A stretch of 55,370 nucleotides of DNA from contig JAJPJL010000023.1 in the NCBI GenBank assembly GCA_021324255.1, positions 1 to 55,370 on the forward strand. Direction: 5' to 3'. The stretch's first letter is position 1, and each line of letters begins with the position of its first letter. The notes under the pieces are model-generated. The model was not told where the DNA came from, searched no databases, and worked only from the letters and a program-made list of their open reading frames with translations. Of the stretch, positions 1 through 7,490 are shown piece by piece. A program made the translations under genes and the position numbers. This stretch comes from Bacillota bacterium. GTDB lineage: Bacteria > Sysuimicrobiota > Sysuimicrobiia > Sysuimicrobiales > Segetimicrobiaceae.

Positions 1-46
1 CATGGTGGAGGGCACCGCGCGCATGAGACGGGAGCTCGCGTCATAG
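1..46 (+). CDS. C-terminal end of an upstream gene (cut by left edge)
   Basis: A plus-strand frame is open from the left edge and stops at TAG 44-46, two bases before the GTG of the next gene. That tight spacing is typical of genes in one transcription unit. Only about 15 residues are visible, too few to recognise a family. It could also be a chance open frame in GC-rich DNA. Confidence 0.3.
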   Translation, partial: MVEGTARMRRELAS

Positions 47-48
47 CC

Positions 49-918
49 GTGCCGGCCCCGCCCGTCCTCGCCGTGGAGGCGCGGCGGGTGATCCGCGCCT
101 CCATGGAACACGTCTTCAGCCACCTGGTGCCGCCGGAGGCGATGGCGCGCTACGGCGGGCCGCTGTGGATGGTGGCCGAGGTCGTGGAGAAGCGCGGCGC
201 CGCGCAGCTCGTCTCGCTGCGCGGCTACTTCGCGGGGCTGCCCGCGGAATGTCTGCTCCGCGTCTCGCTCCGGACGCCCTCGTCGATCGAGTTCACGCAG
301 GTGCTTGGCACGCTGCGCGCGTTTTCCGGCCGCTGCACGCTCCGGAGCGGCGAGGACGGCGTCGAGGTCGTCTATCGCGTCGACGCGGATCCGGGCATCG
401 CGATGATCAGCGACGCGGCGGCGCGGCAGTTCCTCGTGCAGTTCCTGGAGCGGATGCTCGACCGTATCAAGCATGCCTCCGAGCGCAAGCCGCCCGGCCG
501 CCGGCCGGCGGCCAAGGGGACGGCCGTCAGCACGGCGCTGGGCGAGGCGGCGCCGCCGGACGAGGAGTCCCTGGACTTTCCGGAGGTCCACGCGCGGGAG
601 ACAGCGCACATGCCCTCGGCGCCGCGGCCCGACGAGGCGCGTGGAGCGCCCGCGGGCGGCCGCGCCGCGCGGCCGGAAGCACGGCCGCAACCGTCACCGC
701 CGGTTCAGGCGCCGCACCCCGCGCGGCGGCGGCATCCGAACGACGGGGCGGCGAGCGCGTCCCACGCGCCGCGGGCGGGGTCCGGAACCCCGGACGCCGC
801 CGCCCCACCGCCGGCGGCGGGTGAGGCGGCGAGTGCCGCGCCGCACCAGCGCAAACGCCGGAGGCGGCGGCGCGGGCGGCGGGGCAGCGCGGGCGGCGCG
901 GCGACGCCGCAACCGTAA
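49..918 (+). CDS. SRPBCC-fold (START-like) protein with long basic low-complexity tail
   Basis: 289 residues from GTG 49. Residues 1 to about 135 look like an SRPBCC (polyketide cyclase/CoxG-like) ligand-binding fold: an N-terminal strand followed by a 'ASMEHVFSHLVPPEAMARY' helix, alternating strands, and a closing amphipathic helix (FLVQFLERMLDRIKHA). From about 145 to the end the protein is Pro/Ala/Arg-rich and unstructured, closing on an arginine run near residues 270-281 (KRRRRRRGRRG). The ligand is unknown; the family binds hydrophobic molecules. The tail could bind nucleic acid or a membrane, which is inference. It faces the convergent glycosyltransferase at 1025. Confidence 0.6.
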   Translation: MPAPPVLAVEARRVIRASMEHVFSHLVPPEAMARYGGPLWMVAEVVEKRGAAQLVSLRGYFAGLPAECLLRVSLRTPSSIEFTQVLGTLRAFSGRCTLRSGEDGVEVVYRVDADPGIAMISDAAARQFLVQFLERMLDRIKHASERKPPGRRPAAKGTAVSTALGEAAPPDEESLDFPEVHARETAHMPSAPRPDEARGAPAGGRAARPEARPQPSPPVQAPHPARRRHPNDGAASASHAPRAGSGTPDAAAPPPAAGEAASAAPHQRKRRRRRRGRRGSAGGAATPQP

Positions 919-1024
919 GGTCCCACTCCAGCGCCACGCTCATCCACGTTCCGCCAGCGCGAACCCGGACCGTCTTGTTCCCGGTGTCTGGGACCCCTGC
1001 TGTGTGCGTCGTCGAGGGGCCGCG

Positions 1025-2185
1025 TCAGCGGCGCGCCGGGGCCGAAGTGTCCCGGGCGAGGCACCGTACGATTGCCATCACCTCGTCCACGTGCCGCGCC
1101 CACGAGAACGCGCTCGCCCGCGCACGTCCTCGGTCCGCCATCGTCCGCCTCGCCGCCTCGTCACCGCGCAGCCGCGTGATCTCGGCCGCGAGCGCGCCGG
1201 CGTCGAGCGGCGGGTAGTACGCGGCGGCGTCGCCGCACATCTCCCGGTTCAGCGGACGCTCGGCGGCGATCACCGGGAGGCCGCTCGCCATCGCCTCCAC
1301 CAGCGGAAAGGCAAACGACTCGCAGAGGGAGGGGTGCACGAACACGTCGGCCGCGGCGTAGACCCGATGCACGGCCCCGTGAGGCACCCGGCCGAGGATT
1401 CTCACCCGCTCCCCGAGGGCGTGGCGGGCCAGGAACGCCTGGTAGCGGGAGAAGCCCTCCGGCCAGTCTTCCGGGGCGATCGTGAGCCAGACGGTCGATG
1501 GGATGCCGCGATCCCGGAGCAGTCGCGCGGCCTCGAGCAGGATCTCGATCCCCTTATAGGGGGCGGCATGGGAGACGTAGAGCAGGCGGACCCCCCGAGA
1601 TCCGGCGATGGCCGTCCGGACGGCGTCGGGAAGCGGCGTGTCCGTGTGGAAGACGTCCGCGCCGAAGCCGTGCGGCACCACGCGGAAGCGGTCCTCCGGG
1701 AGCCCGGGATAGTACGCGCGGATCATGTCCCGCATCGCCGCGGACGGGGTCACGATGCACTGGGCCCGCCGCATGATCGCGTGCGCAAGGGTTCGGGTCG
1801 CGATCACGGCCGCCTTCTGCCGGACGGTGAGTCGGCGGAGGTAGTACTCGCAGTAGTAGACCGGGTTGCGCTGGAACAGGACGTGCGGAACCGGGCTGCG
1901 CACCGGACCGAAGTTGAGAAGAGAGACCAGCACGTCGGGACGCTCCCGCCTCCCGGTCCGGTTCACCCCCCATTGGTCCCACACGGCGTGGGCGAGGCGG
2001 CCCCGCAACTCGGGGGTGCGGATGAGCCGGACGTTGGCCGGTAACGGGGGCGCCTGCCAGCGCTCGTTGACGCAGGCGATGAACGAGTCGGAGGGGTACC
2101 GGAGGCCCGCCGTCGCGAGGAAATTTGGAAGATGCGTGGCCGAGCCGCCCATGCGGGCGGATACCGCGTTGATGAGGAACCGCAC
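1025..2185 (-). CDS. Glycosyltransferase family 4 (group 1)
   Basis: Likely retaining GT-B glycosyltransferase that transfers a sugar from a nucleotide-sugar donor, probably in surface polysaccharide synthesis. The N-terminus (VRFLINAVSARMGGSATHL) has the glycine-rich acceptor loop of GT4 enzymes. The C-terminal half has the donor-site motif CESFAFPLVEAMASGLPVIA (the E-x7-E motif), preceded by 'ILGRVPHGAVHRVYAAADVFVHPS'-type sequence. I chose GTG 2185 (386 aa) because the family starts there. An in-frame ATG at 2233 adds 16 residues; neither has a clear ribosome site. It is divergent from mrp across a 197-bp gap, so the promoter/Fur-box region might affect it too. Confidence 0.8.
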   Translation of the reverse strand: MRFLINAVSARMGGSATHLPNFLATAGLRYPSDSFIACVNERWQAPPLPANVRLIRTPELRGRLAHAVWDQWGVNRTGRRERPDVLVSLLNFGPVRSPVPHVLFQRNPVYYCEYYLRRLTVRQKAAVIATRTLAHAIMRRAQCIVTPSAAMRDMIRAYYPGLPEDRFRVVPHGFGADVFHTDTPLPDAVRTAIAGSRGVRLLYVSHAAPYKGIEILLEAARLLRDRGIPSTVWLTIAPEDWPEGFSRYQAFLARHALGERVRILGRVPHGAVHRVYAAADVFVHPSLCESFAFPLVEAMASGLPVIAAERPLNREMCGDAAAYYPPLDAGALAAEITRLRGDEAARRTMADRGRARASAFSWARHVDEVMAIVRCLARDTSAPARR

Positions 2186-2253
2186 GCGGCCTGATTGGCG
2201 GCCGGCGGCCCGGGTTCCTGGACCGGGCGCCATGGCGCGCCATGGGACGTTCC

Positions 2254-2282
2254 TTGACGCTCCCAGGGCGCGATGCTACGCT
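2254..2282 (+). promoter_or_regulatory. Probable sigma-70-type promoter of the mrp-DUF169-fur-lptA operon
   Basis: TTGACG (2254-2259) is separated by 17 bases from TACGCT (2277-2282), with the extended -10 dinucleotide TG at 2274-2275. Transcription would start near 2289, about 95 bases before the mrp ATG and immediately before the Fur-family dyad at 2293-2307. The -10 hexamer is only a partial match, so confidence is moderate. Confidence 0.5.
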
Positions 2283-2292
2283 CGTTATGCGT

Positions 2293-2307
2293 TGAGAATG
2301 ACTCTCA
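2293..2307. promoter_or_regulatory. Fur-family operator (7-1-7 inverted repeat)
   Basis: The 15-mer TGAGAATGACTCTCA is a 7-1-7 dyad matching the classical Fur/PerR-type box TGATAATnATTATCA at 11 of the 14 defined positions; its two arms agree at 6 of 7. Flanking C-G and G-C pairs (2290/2310, 2291/2309) extend the symmetry. It sits just downstream of the predicted promoter and of the start of transcription, where a bound repressor would block initiation. The third gene of the operon encodes a Fur-family protein, so autoregulation is the natural inference. Confidence 0.55.
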
Positions 2308-2382
2308 TCGGCCCCCCGCCGGTCCCGGCATGATCGCCGCCCCGGGGCCTGATTCGCGCCCAACGACCTGAGGAGGCCAACC

Positions 2383-3474
2383 ATGGCTGCCCGCCAGCTC
2401 GCGGTGACCCGAGACCAAGTGCTCGAGGCGCTGCGTGACGTCATGGATCCCGAGCTTCACCGTAGCATTGTGGAGCTCAACATGGTCAAGGACATCGCGA
2501 TCCGCGGCGGTGATGTGCGCGTGGACGCGTTGCTGACGATCAGCGGGTGTCCGCTTCGGGAGACCATCATCGACTCGATCAAGACCAAGGTCGCGTCGCT
2601 CCCGGGCGTCGAGCGGGTGGACGTCCACCTCGGCGTGATGACGCAGGAACAGCGGCAGGCGCTCGTCGCGCAGCTCCGCCCCGGGCCGCAACGGCAATCG
2701 CCCCTGCTCGCCCCCACGTCGAAGACGCGCATCCTGGCCATCGCGAGCGGCAAGGGCGGCGTCGGGAAGTCCACGGTGACCGTCAACATCGCGGCCGCCC
2801 TCGCCAGGCGGGGCCGCACGGTCGGCGTCGTCGACGCGGACGTCTACGGGTTCAGCGTCCCGAAGATGCTCGGCGTGTCGGGTCACCCCACCATCATCGA
2901 TCAGATGATCATCCCGCTCGAGCGCTGGGGCGTGCGCGTCATGTCCATCGGCTTCATGGTCAACGAGGGCGAAGCCGTCATCTGGCGCGGCCCGATGTTG
3001 CACAAGGCGCTGACGACGTTTCTCACGGAGGTCCACTGGGGCGAGGTGGACGATCTGCTGATCGACCTGCCCCCCGGCACGGGCGACGTGTCCTTGACGA
3101 TCGCGCAGACCCTGCCGCGGGCCGAGATGTTGATCGTGACGACCCCGCAGTCCACGGCGACCGGCGTCGCCTACCGCTCCGGCAAGATGGCCGAAAAGGT
3201 CAACATGGGCGTCGTCGGCGTCGTCGAGAACATGTCGTACTTCGTGCCGTCCCCGGGGGCTGAGCCCGTGTATATTTTCGGCCGGGGCGGGGGCGAGGAG
3301 CTGGCGCGGATGGTTGACGCGCCGCTGCTCGGCCGCATTCCGCTCGACCCCGCGATTCGCGAGGGCAGCGACCGGGGGGTCCCCGTCACGATCGGGTCGC
3401 CGGATTCCGCGTCGGCGCGCGTCTTCTTCGAGATCGCCGACGCCCTGCTCGGCGCCGGCGTGCCGAACGGATAG
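2383..3474 (+). CDS. mrp: Mrp/NBP35-type P-loop ATPase (Fe-S cluster carrier family), lacking the CPxC motif
   Basis: 363 aa. Residues 1 to about 85 are an MIP18/DUF59 domain (VLEALRDVMDPELHRSIVEL). The deviant Walker A SGKGGVGKST lies at 122-131, followed by VVDADVYGF, and the switch region is DDLLIDLPPGTGD. The family carries and transfers Fe-S clusters in the cytoplasm. The usual cluster-binding CPxC just after 'ENMSYF' is absent: the segment reads ENMSYFVPSPGAEPVYIFG with no cysteine. The ATG follows a strong ribosome site (GAGGAGG, about 7 nt). It is the first gene of the Fur-box operon, 20 bases ahead of the DUF169 gene. Confidence 0.92.
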   Translation: MAARQLAVTRDQVLEALRDVMDPELHRSIVELNMVKDIAIRGGDVRVDALLTISGCPLRETIIDSIKTKVASLPGVERVDVHLGVMTQEQRQALVAQLRPGPQRQSPLLAPTSKTRILAIASGKGGVGKSTVTVNIAAALARRGRTVGVVDADVYGFSVPKMLGVSGHPTIIDQMIIPLERWGVRVMSIGFMVNEGEAVIWRGPMLHKALTTFLTEVHWGEVDDLLIDLPPGTGDVSLTIAQTLPRAEMLIVTTPQSTATGVAYRSGKMAEKVNMGVVGVVENMSYFVPSPGAEPVYIFGRGGGEELARMVDAPLLGRIPLDPAIREGSDRGVPVTIGSPDSASARVFFEIADALLGAGVPNG

Positions 3475-3494
3475 TGGAGGAGGGGGCGCACCGC

Positions 3495-4292
3495 ATGGAG
3501 CCGGCCTCGCTGAACGCCGAGATCGAGAAGCACGTCCGCCCGCAGACTTTTCCGGTCGGCATCCGCATGGTGCGGCCCGGCGAGGCGCTGCCGGACAACG
3601 CGCGGCGGCCCGCACAGGATCTGGGCATCCGGGTCGCCATCTGCCAGACCTTCTCGATAGCGCGCCGGTATGGGTGGACGGTGGCGGTGGGGCGGGACGA
3701 CCTGAGTTGTCCCCTCGCGAAGACCGCGTTCGGGTTCGAGCCGGTGCTGCCGTACTACGCCGAGGGTCAACTCGCGTGCGGCATGTATGTCGACACGCCG
3801 GAGGCGGCGGCGCGCACGGAGGCCGAGGTACCGAAGTTCTCCTTCGGCGAGTACGAGCGCATCCTCATCGGCCCGCTGGCCCGGGCGGCGTTCGAGCCGC
3901 ACGTGGTGCTGGTGTACGGAAACTCCGCGCAGGTGATGCGTCTCGTCGCCGCGGCGCTGTTCCGGCGCGGCGGCCGGCTGCACAGCAGCTTCTCCGCGCG
4001 CCTCGACTGCGCCGACGCCGTCATCGAGACGATGCATTCGGGGCAGCCGCAGGTCATTCTCCCGTGCTACGGCGACCGGATCTACGGGCAAACCGAGGAT
4101 CATGAGATGGCGTTTACGATCCCCTGGGCCATGGCCGAGGAGCTCGTGGACGGGCTTGCCGGGACGCAGCGGGGCGGCGTGCGGTACCCGATTCCGGCCT
4201 GGCTCAGATATACAGGAGAGTTTCCCGAGAAGTACCGCAAGCTGGACGCGCTGTGGGACGAGGAGCGCGCGCGCAAGCCGGGGACGCCGTAA
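3495..4292 (+). CDS. DUF169 family protein
   Basis: Conserved protein of unknown function, about 265 aa, matching the DUF169/COG2043 pattern: an N-terminal 'FPVGIRMV' segment, a cysteine-containing 'ICQTFSIARRYGWTVAVG', 'DDLSCPLAKTAFGF', and the glycine-rich 'VLVYGNSAQVMRLVAA' and 'LPCYGDRIYGQTEDHEM'. Several cysteines (in CQ, SCPL, ACGM, DCAD, PCYG) could bind a metal or cofactor, though this is inference. ATG 3495 is preferred over the overlapping GTG 3474 because GGAGGAGGGGG ends about 7 bases before it. It lies between mrp and fur, suggesting a link to metal or Fe-S homeostasis. Confidence 0.8.
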   Translation: MEPASLNAEIEKHVRPQTFPVGIRMVRPGEALPDNARRPAQDLGIRVAICQTFSIARRYGWTVAVGRDDLSCPLAKTAFGFEPVLPYYAEGQLACGMYVDTPEAAARTEAEVPKFSFGEYERILIGPLARAAFEPHVVLVYGNSAQVMRLVAAALFRRGGRLHSSFSARLDCADAVIETMHSGQPQVILPCYGDRIYGQTEDHEMAFTIPWAMAEELVDGLAGTQRGGVRYPIPAWLRYTGEFPEKYRKLDALWDEERARKPGTP

Positions 4293-4335
4293 CGTCGCGT
4301 TCCCGCAGCGCAGCGCGGCCGAGGGGAGCCGACAG

Positions 4336-4845
4336 GTGGCGGTCACGACGGCGGGGAGGGGCAGGCGGCGGGCGGTCGCGCGGGGCACCGGCGCGACGCT
4401 GGCCGACCGCCTGGAGGCGCTCGAGCGGCAGGGTTACCGGGCCACGCCGCAGCGCCGTGCGATTCTTGCGGCCGTGCTCGGCGCGGGACGCATCAACGTC
4501 TCCGCGGAGGAGGTGTGCGGCCGCGCGAAGGCGCTGTGCCCGACCGTCAACCTCGCGACGACGTACCGTACCCTGGACCTGCTCAAGCGCCTCGGCATCG
4601 TGCGCCGGGTGACCTACGGCGACGGCCGAGGCGTCTTTTGCGCAAACCCCGACCCGCATTACCACGGCACGTGCCTCCAATGCGGAGCCGTGGTCGACCT
4701 GCCCCGGGGACGCATCGCGGACGTGCTCGAGCGCGAGCAGCGGGGCCTCACGGACCCGGCCTTCGCGGTGGTGGGACACCGCGTCGAATTTTACGGGTAC
4801 TGCGACGCGTGCCGCTCGGCCGGCCGGACCGGGGCGATCCTGTGA
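4336..4845 (+). CDS. fur: Fur-family metal/peroxide-responsive transcriptional regulator
   Basis: 169 aa from GTG 4336, with GAGGGGA about 9 nt upstream. The winged helix (about 22-95) includes GYRATPQRRAILAAVL and the recognition-helix region VNLATTYRTLDLLKRLGIV. The dimerisation/metal half has HYHGTCLQCG (H108, H110, C113, C116), H148 and a second CDAC pair (C156, C159), the two CxxC pairs that hold structural zinc. The 20-residue Arg-rich N-terminal extension is unusual. Whether it senses Fe, Zn, Mn or peroxide cannot be read from the sequence. It probably binds the dyad at 2293-2307. Its stop overlaps the lptA start by 4 nt. Confidence 0.9.
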   Translation: MAVTTAGRGRRRAVARGTGATLADRLEALERQGYRATPQRRAILAAVLGAGRINVSAEEVCGRAKALCPTVNLATTYRTLDLLKRLGIVRRVTYGDGRGVFCANPDPHYHGTCLQCGAVVDLPRGRIADVLEREQRGLTDPAFAVVGHRVEFYGYCDACRSAGRTGAIL

Positions 4846-5690
4846 CACGCCGGCGGACGGTACGGGCTGCCCTCCTGGTGAGCCTCCTGCCGGCGCTCTG
4901 CGTCGCATCGTGGGCCGCCGCCTCGGGGAGCGCGCCGTTGTCGCTCGCGTCCCCGCTGCAGCTGACCGCGGACCAAGTCACGGTGGACAACACGGGCGCG
5001 ACGCTCACCGCGGCCGGCCACGTCCGCATCGACTACGGCGCGGACCGTGCGACCGCCGACCTGCTGCGCCTGAACCGTGCGGCGCGCACCGCGGTGTTGT
5101 CCGGCCACGTCACGGCGACCGGACCGCAGGGGCAGGCCACGGCCGACGCGATCACGCTCGTCCTGAGCCAGGCCAACGAGATCACGCGGGCCGTCATGAG
5201 CGGGAACGCATCCGTCGAGACGACGCAATACGCGCTCTCGGCCGATTCGATCGATGCGGACCGGTCCGGGGAGCATCTCGTCGCCGCGGGGCACGTCACC
5301 ATGTTCGACGCGCCCGACCTCGTCGTGACCGGGGACCGGCTGGTATACGATGGGCGGAGCCAACACGGGCTGGTGACGGGGCATCCGACCGTGGCCAACA
5401 AGGCCGGCCGCCTGCAGGGGAGCGCGATCGAGTTGTTTCGGGCCGAAGACCGCGCCGTGATCCACGGGCCGGTGCAGGCCGACGTGTACGGTGCCGTGGC
5501 CACCAGCGAGGACGCCGCCGTGAACTTCAAGACGTCGGTGGCCACACTCACGGGCAAAGTCGTCATCGTACGGCGTCAGGGTACGCTGTGGGCGGACCGC
5601 GTGACCATCGACTACAAGACGCGGCGCTTGGTGGCGGAGGGAACCACGCGCGCGCACTTTACCGACCTCGGCGACGCCGGGACGCCCTGA
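4842..5690 (+). CDS. lptA: LptA/OstA-like lipopolysaccharide transport periplasmic protein
   Basis: 282 aa from GTG 4842 (GTGA overlap with the fur stop, so translation is probably coupled). A signal peptide covers residues 1-27 (VRAALLVSLLPALCVASWAAA). The rest is repeated OstA beta-jellyroll strands: 'LQLTADQVTVDNTGATLTAA', 'GHVRIDYGADRATADLL', 'ALSADSIDADRSGEHLVAAG', 'LVVTGDRLVYDGRSQHGLVT'. LptA bridges the periplasm, carrying LPS from the inner-membrane LptBFGC complex to LptD. Fusion to a fur operon is unusual. A YrbI/LptB neighbour is absent; the LptD-like gene is 40 kb away at 45398. Confidence 0.82.
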   Translation: MTRRRTVRAALLVSLLPALCVASWAAASGSAPLSLASPLQLTADQVTVDNTGATLTAAGHVRIDYGADRATADLLRLNRAARTAVLSGHVTATGPQGQATADAITLVLSQANEITRAVMSGNASVETTQYALSADSIDADRSGEHLVAAGHVTMFDAPDLVVTGDRLVYDGRSQHGLVTGHPTVANKAGRLQGSAIELFRAEDRAVIHGPVQADVYGAVATSEDAAVNFKTSVATLTGKVVIVRRQGTLWADRVTIDYKTRRLVAEGTTRAHFTDLGDAGTP

Positions 5691-5779
5691 CACGGCATGC
5701 GCACCCCTATCGCCCGCGGTCGTGAGCGCGGCCGGACCTCCACCCGCCGCGGATCTGTCCCGCCGGGGACCGCTTAAGC

Positions 5780-6199
5780 GTGCGGGGGCGAGTGTTGCGG
5801 GCGGCCGTCTGGCGCTGGACGGTCGCGGTGGCGGCGGGCGTCGCGGTCTTTGAGGGGTTGGACTCGCTCGGGGCCAGCCCGCCCGTCGTGGAGGCATTGC
5901 CGGCCGCGGCCTCGCTGCCGGCGGTGTCGCCGTTTGCGTGCGGTCTCGCCGCCGTGTGGGCGACCCGCCTCCCGGTACCCGCCGCGCTCGCGGCCGCCGC
6001 CGCCGCGGTGTGGGCCCGGATCGGGGCGGACCGGGTGATCGGGATGTGGCACGGGGTCAACCCACCCCCCGAATACGGCGTGGTGCTCGTGCTGGCCTTC
6101 GGCGTGCCTTGGATGGTGAGCGCGCTGGCCGGCGGCGCCATCGCGGCGCTTGCGAGAGGAGCCGTCCGCCCGCTGATCGGGCGGTGGCTGGGGTCATAG
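5780..6199 (+). CDS. Small integral membrane protein, unknown function
   Basis: 139 aa, very Ala/Val-rich. Three or four hydrophobic stretches are visible: about 8-25 (AAVWRWTVAVAAGVAVF), 48-75 (SPFACGLAAVWATRLPVP on into AAAAAAVWARIG), and 95-125 (YGVVLVLAFGVPWMVSALAGG). No family recognised. GTG 5780 is used; GTG 5792 is a possible alternative. It follows lptA by 89 bases on the same strand and may be the last gene of that operon. The reading frame is convincing mainly because no competing frame codes here. Confidence 0.5.
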   Translation: MRGRVLRAAVWRWTVAVAAGVAVFEGLDSLGASPPVVEALPAAASLPAVSPFACGLAAVWATRLPVPAALAAAAAAVWARIGADRVIGMWHGVNPPPEYGVVLVLAFGVPWMVSALAGGAIAALARGAVRPLIGRWLGS

Positions 6200-6366
6200 C
6201 ACGTCAACCGGTCGCCGGCGCCCCGGCCGGTTCGGCCGCGGATCTCCCGTCGTCGTTCCGCGCGAGGCGGCGCGCCAGGTCCTCGGTAGCCTCATCGGCC
6301 GGGTAGAAGCACCGACGCGCAACTCCTGTAGCGTAATGTCCTGCGGCGTTCCGAGGGTGGCGTGAC

Positions 6367-6810
6367 TCAACGGATTTCGAGGGTGCCGGCCATCCCGGCT
6401 TCTCGGTGCCCTTCGATCGTGCAGGCGAAGGAGACGCGCCCGCGTATCGCCGGCACAAACGTCACTTTCGCGGTCGCCCCCGGCTGCAGACGAACGACCG
6501 TGACGCCGGACGCCTCGACGCGCAGCGCGTCGGTGACGACGACGGTGGGGACCGTCCGCAGATAGCCGGTTTCGAATTGATGGGACAGCTGGCCGCGATT
6601 CTCGAGGACGAGGGTCACCGGACGGCCGGCGCTCAGGCGGATGACGGCGGGGTGAAACGCAAACTCGACCATCTCGACCGACACGACGGAGGCCGGCCCG
6701 CCATCGGCGTGAGGCGGCACGAGCATCAGCGGCGTGAGGAGCAGGAGCCACGGCCAGACGAGCACCGGGGAGAGCCTTGGGGCTCTCCCCGGGCGTCGCT
6801 TACTCGACAT
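6367..6810 (-). CDS. Secreted single-domain cupredoxin
   Basis: 147 aa. A hydrophobic signal or anchor lies at about 15-35 (VLVWPWLLLLTPLMLVPP). The mature part is one plastocyanin/azurin-like domain with all four type-1 copper ligands visible: His in 'QLSHQFETG', then Cys, His and Met in FACTIEGHREAGMAG (C-x4-H-x4-M). It is a likely periplasmic or cell-surface electron carrier. The ATG lies within the last 11 bases of the upstream gene (6800-7384), so the two are probably one transcript and functionally linked. Confidence 0.85.
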   Translation of the reverse strand: MSSKRRPGRAPRLSPVLVWPWLLLLTPLMLVPPHADGGPASVVSVEMVEFAFHPAVIRLSAGRPVTLVLENRGQLSHQFETGYLRTVPTVVVTDALRVEASGVTVVRLQPGATAKVTFVPAIRGRVSFACTIEGHREAGMAGTLEIR

Positions 6811-7384
6811 TGAACGGCGTCACGAGGGGATTGAATTCACCGAACACGCCGGAGGGATTCGGGTACCAGATCCAGATGTGAAACGTGACCAGCGACGGGT
6901 GCCAGAACATGAAATCCGCACCGGTTGTGGGACTGGTCTTGCCGCACGCCGCTTGGGACTCCGATGGGATGAACGACCCGTCGGTATAATGGCAGGCCGC
7001 TCCGAACGAACCGTACCGGGCGCCCGGGAGGGGAGCGACCGCCGGTTTCTTGGGCCACACCCACTCCAGCGCCACCAGCTGCCACGCGTCCCCTCGATGC
7101 ACATAGACCAGGATCGGAGGCTTCGTGACGTCGAACGCCGTAATTTTCGGGTTCAGGAAATGATAGCCCATATTGGGGATCATGGGCGTGATGATCGTGT
7201 ATCCGTCCGCCTTGGCGCGCTCGAGATCCGTCGCGTATTTCGCCGTGGCCAGCCTCGCCATCGCGAGCTTCGTCACGACGTCCGGCGCCACGGTGGTCTG
7301 GGCCCCGGCGACCAGCAGATTCCCGACATAGGCCAACGTGACGGCGAGCAATACACCGAGCGTAATGGAGACGGTCTTTCGCAC
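6800..7384 (-). CDS. Secreted protein of unknown function, paired with cupredoxin
   Basis: 194 aa with an N-terminal signal peptide (VSITLGVLLAVTLAYVG, cleavage near GAQ about residue 29). The mature part contains 'ATDLERAKADGYTIITPMIP', 'NMGYHFLNPKITAFDV', two cysteines (in AACHYTDG and QAACGKTS), and an aromatic, His-rich C-terminus (FMFWHPSLVTFHIWIWYP). The family is not one I can name; metal binding by the His/Cys clusters is possible. GTG 7384 has a good ribosome site (AGGAGG, 9 nt). The partial -10-like TACGCT at 7412-7417 may be its promoter. The next gene, a cupredoxin, starts inside its end. Confidence 0.75.
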   Translation of the reverse strand: MRKTVSITLGVLLAVTLAYVGNLLVAGAQTTVAPDVVTKLAMARLATAKYATDLERAKADGYTIITPMIPNMGYHFLNPKITAFDVTKPPILVYVHRGDAWQLVALEWVWPKKPAVAPLPGARYGSFGAACHYTDGSFIPSESQAACGKTSPTTGADFMFWHPSLVTFHIWIWYPNPSGVFGEFNPLVTPFNVE

Positions 7385-7490
7385 GGTCCTTCACCTCCTC
7401 TCAAGCTTGCGAGCGTACCCGTGGCCTCTGAGTTGGTTCAGCCCGCCTGCGCCCGCGGAGCGACGCCGCGCGTGACCTGTTGCTCCCCGG

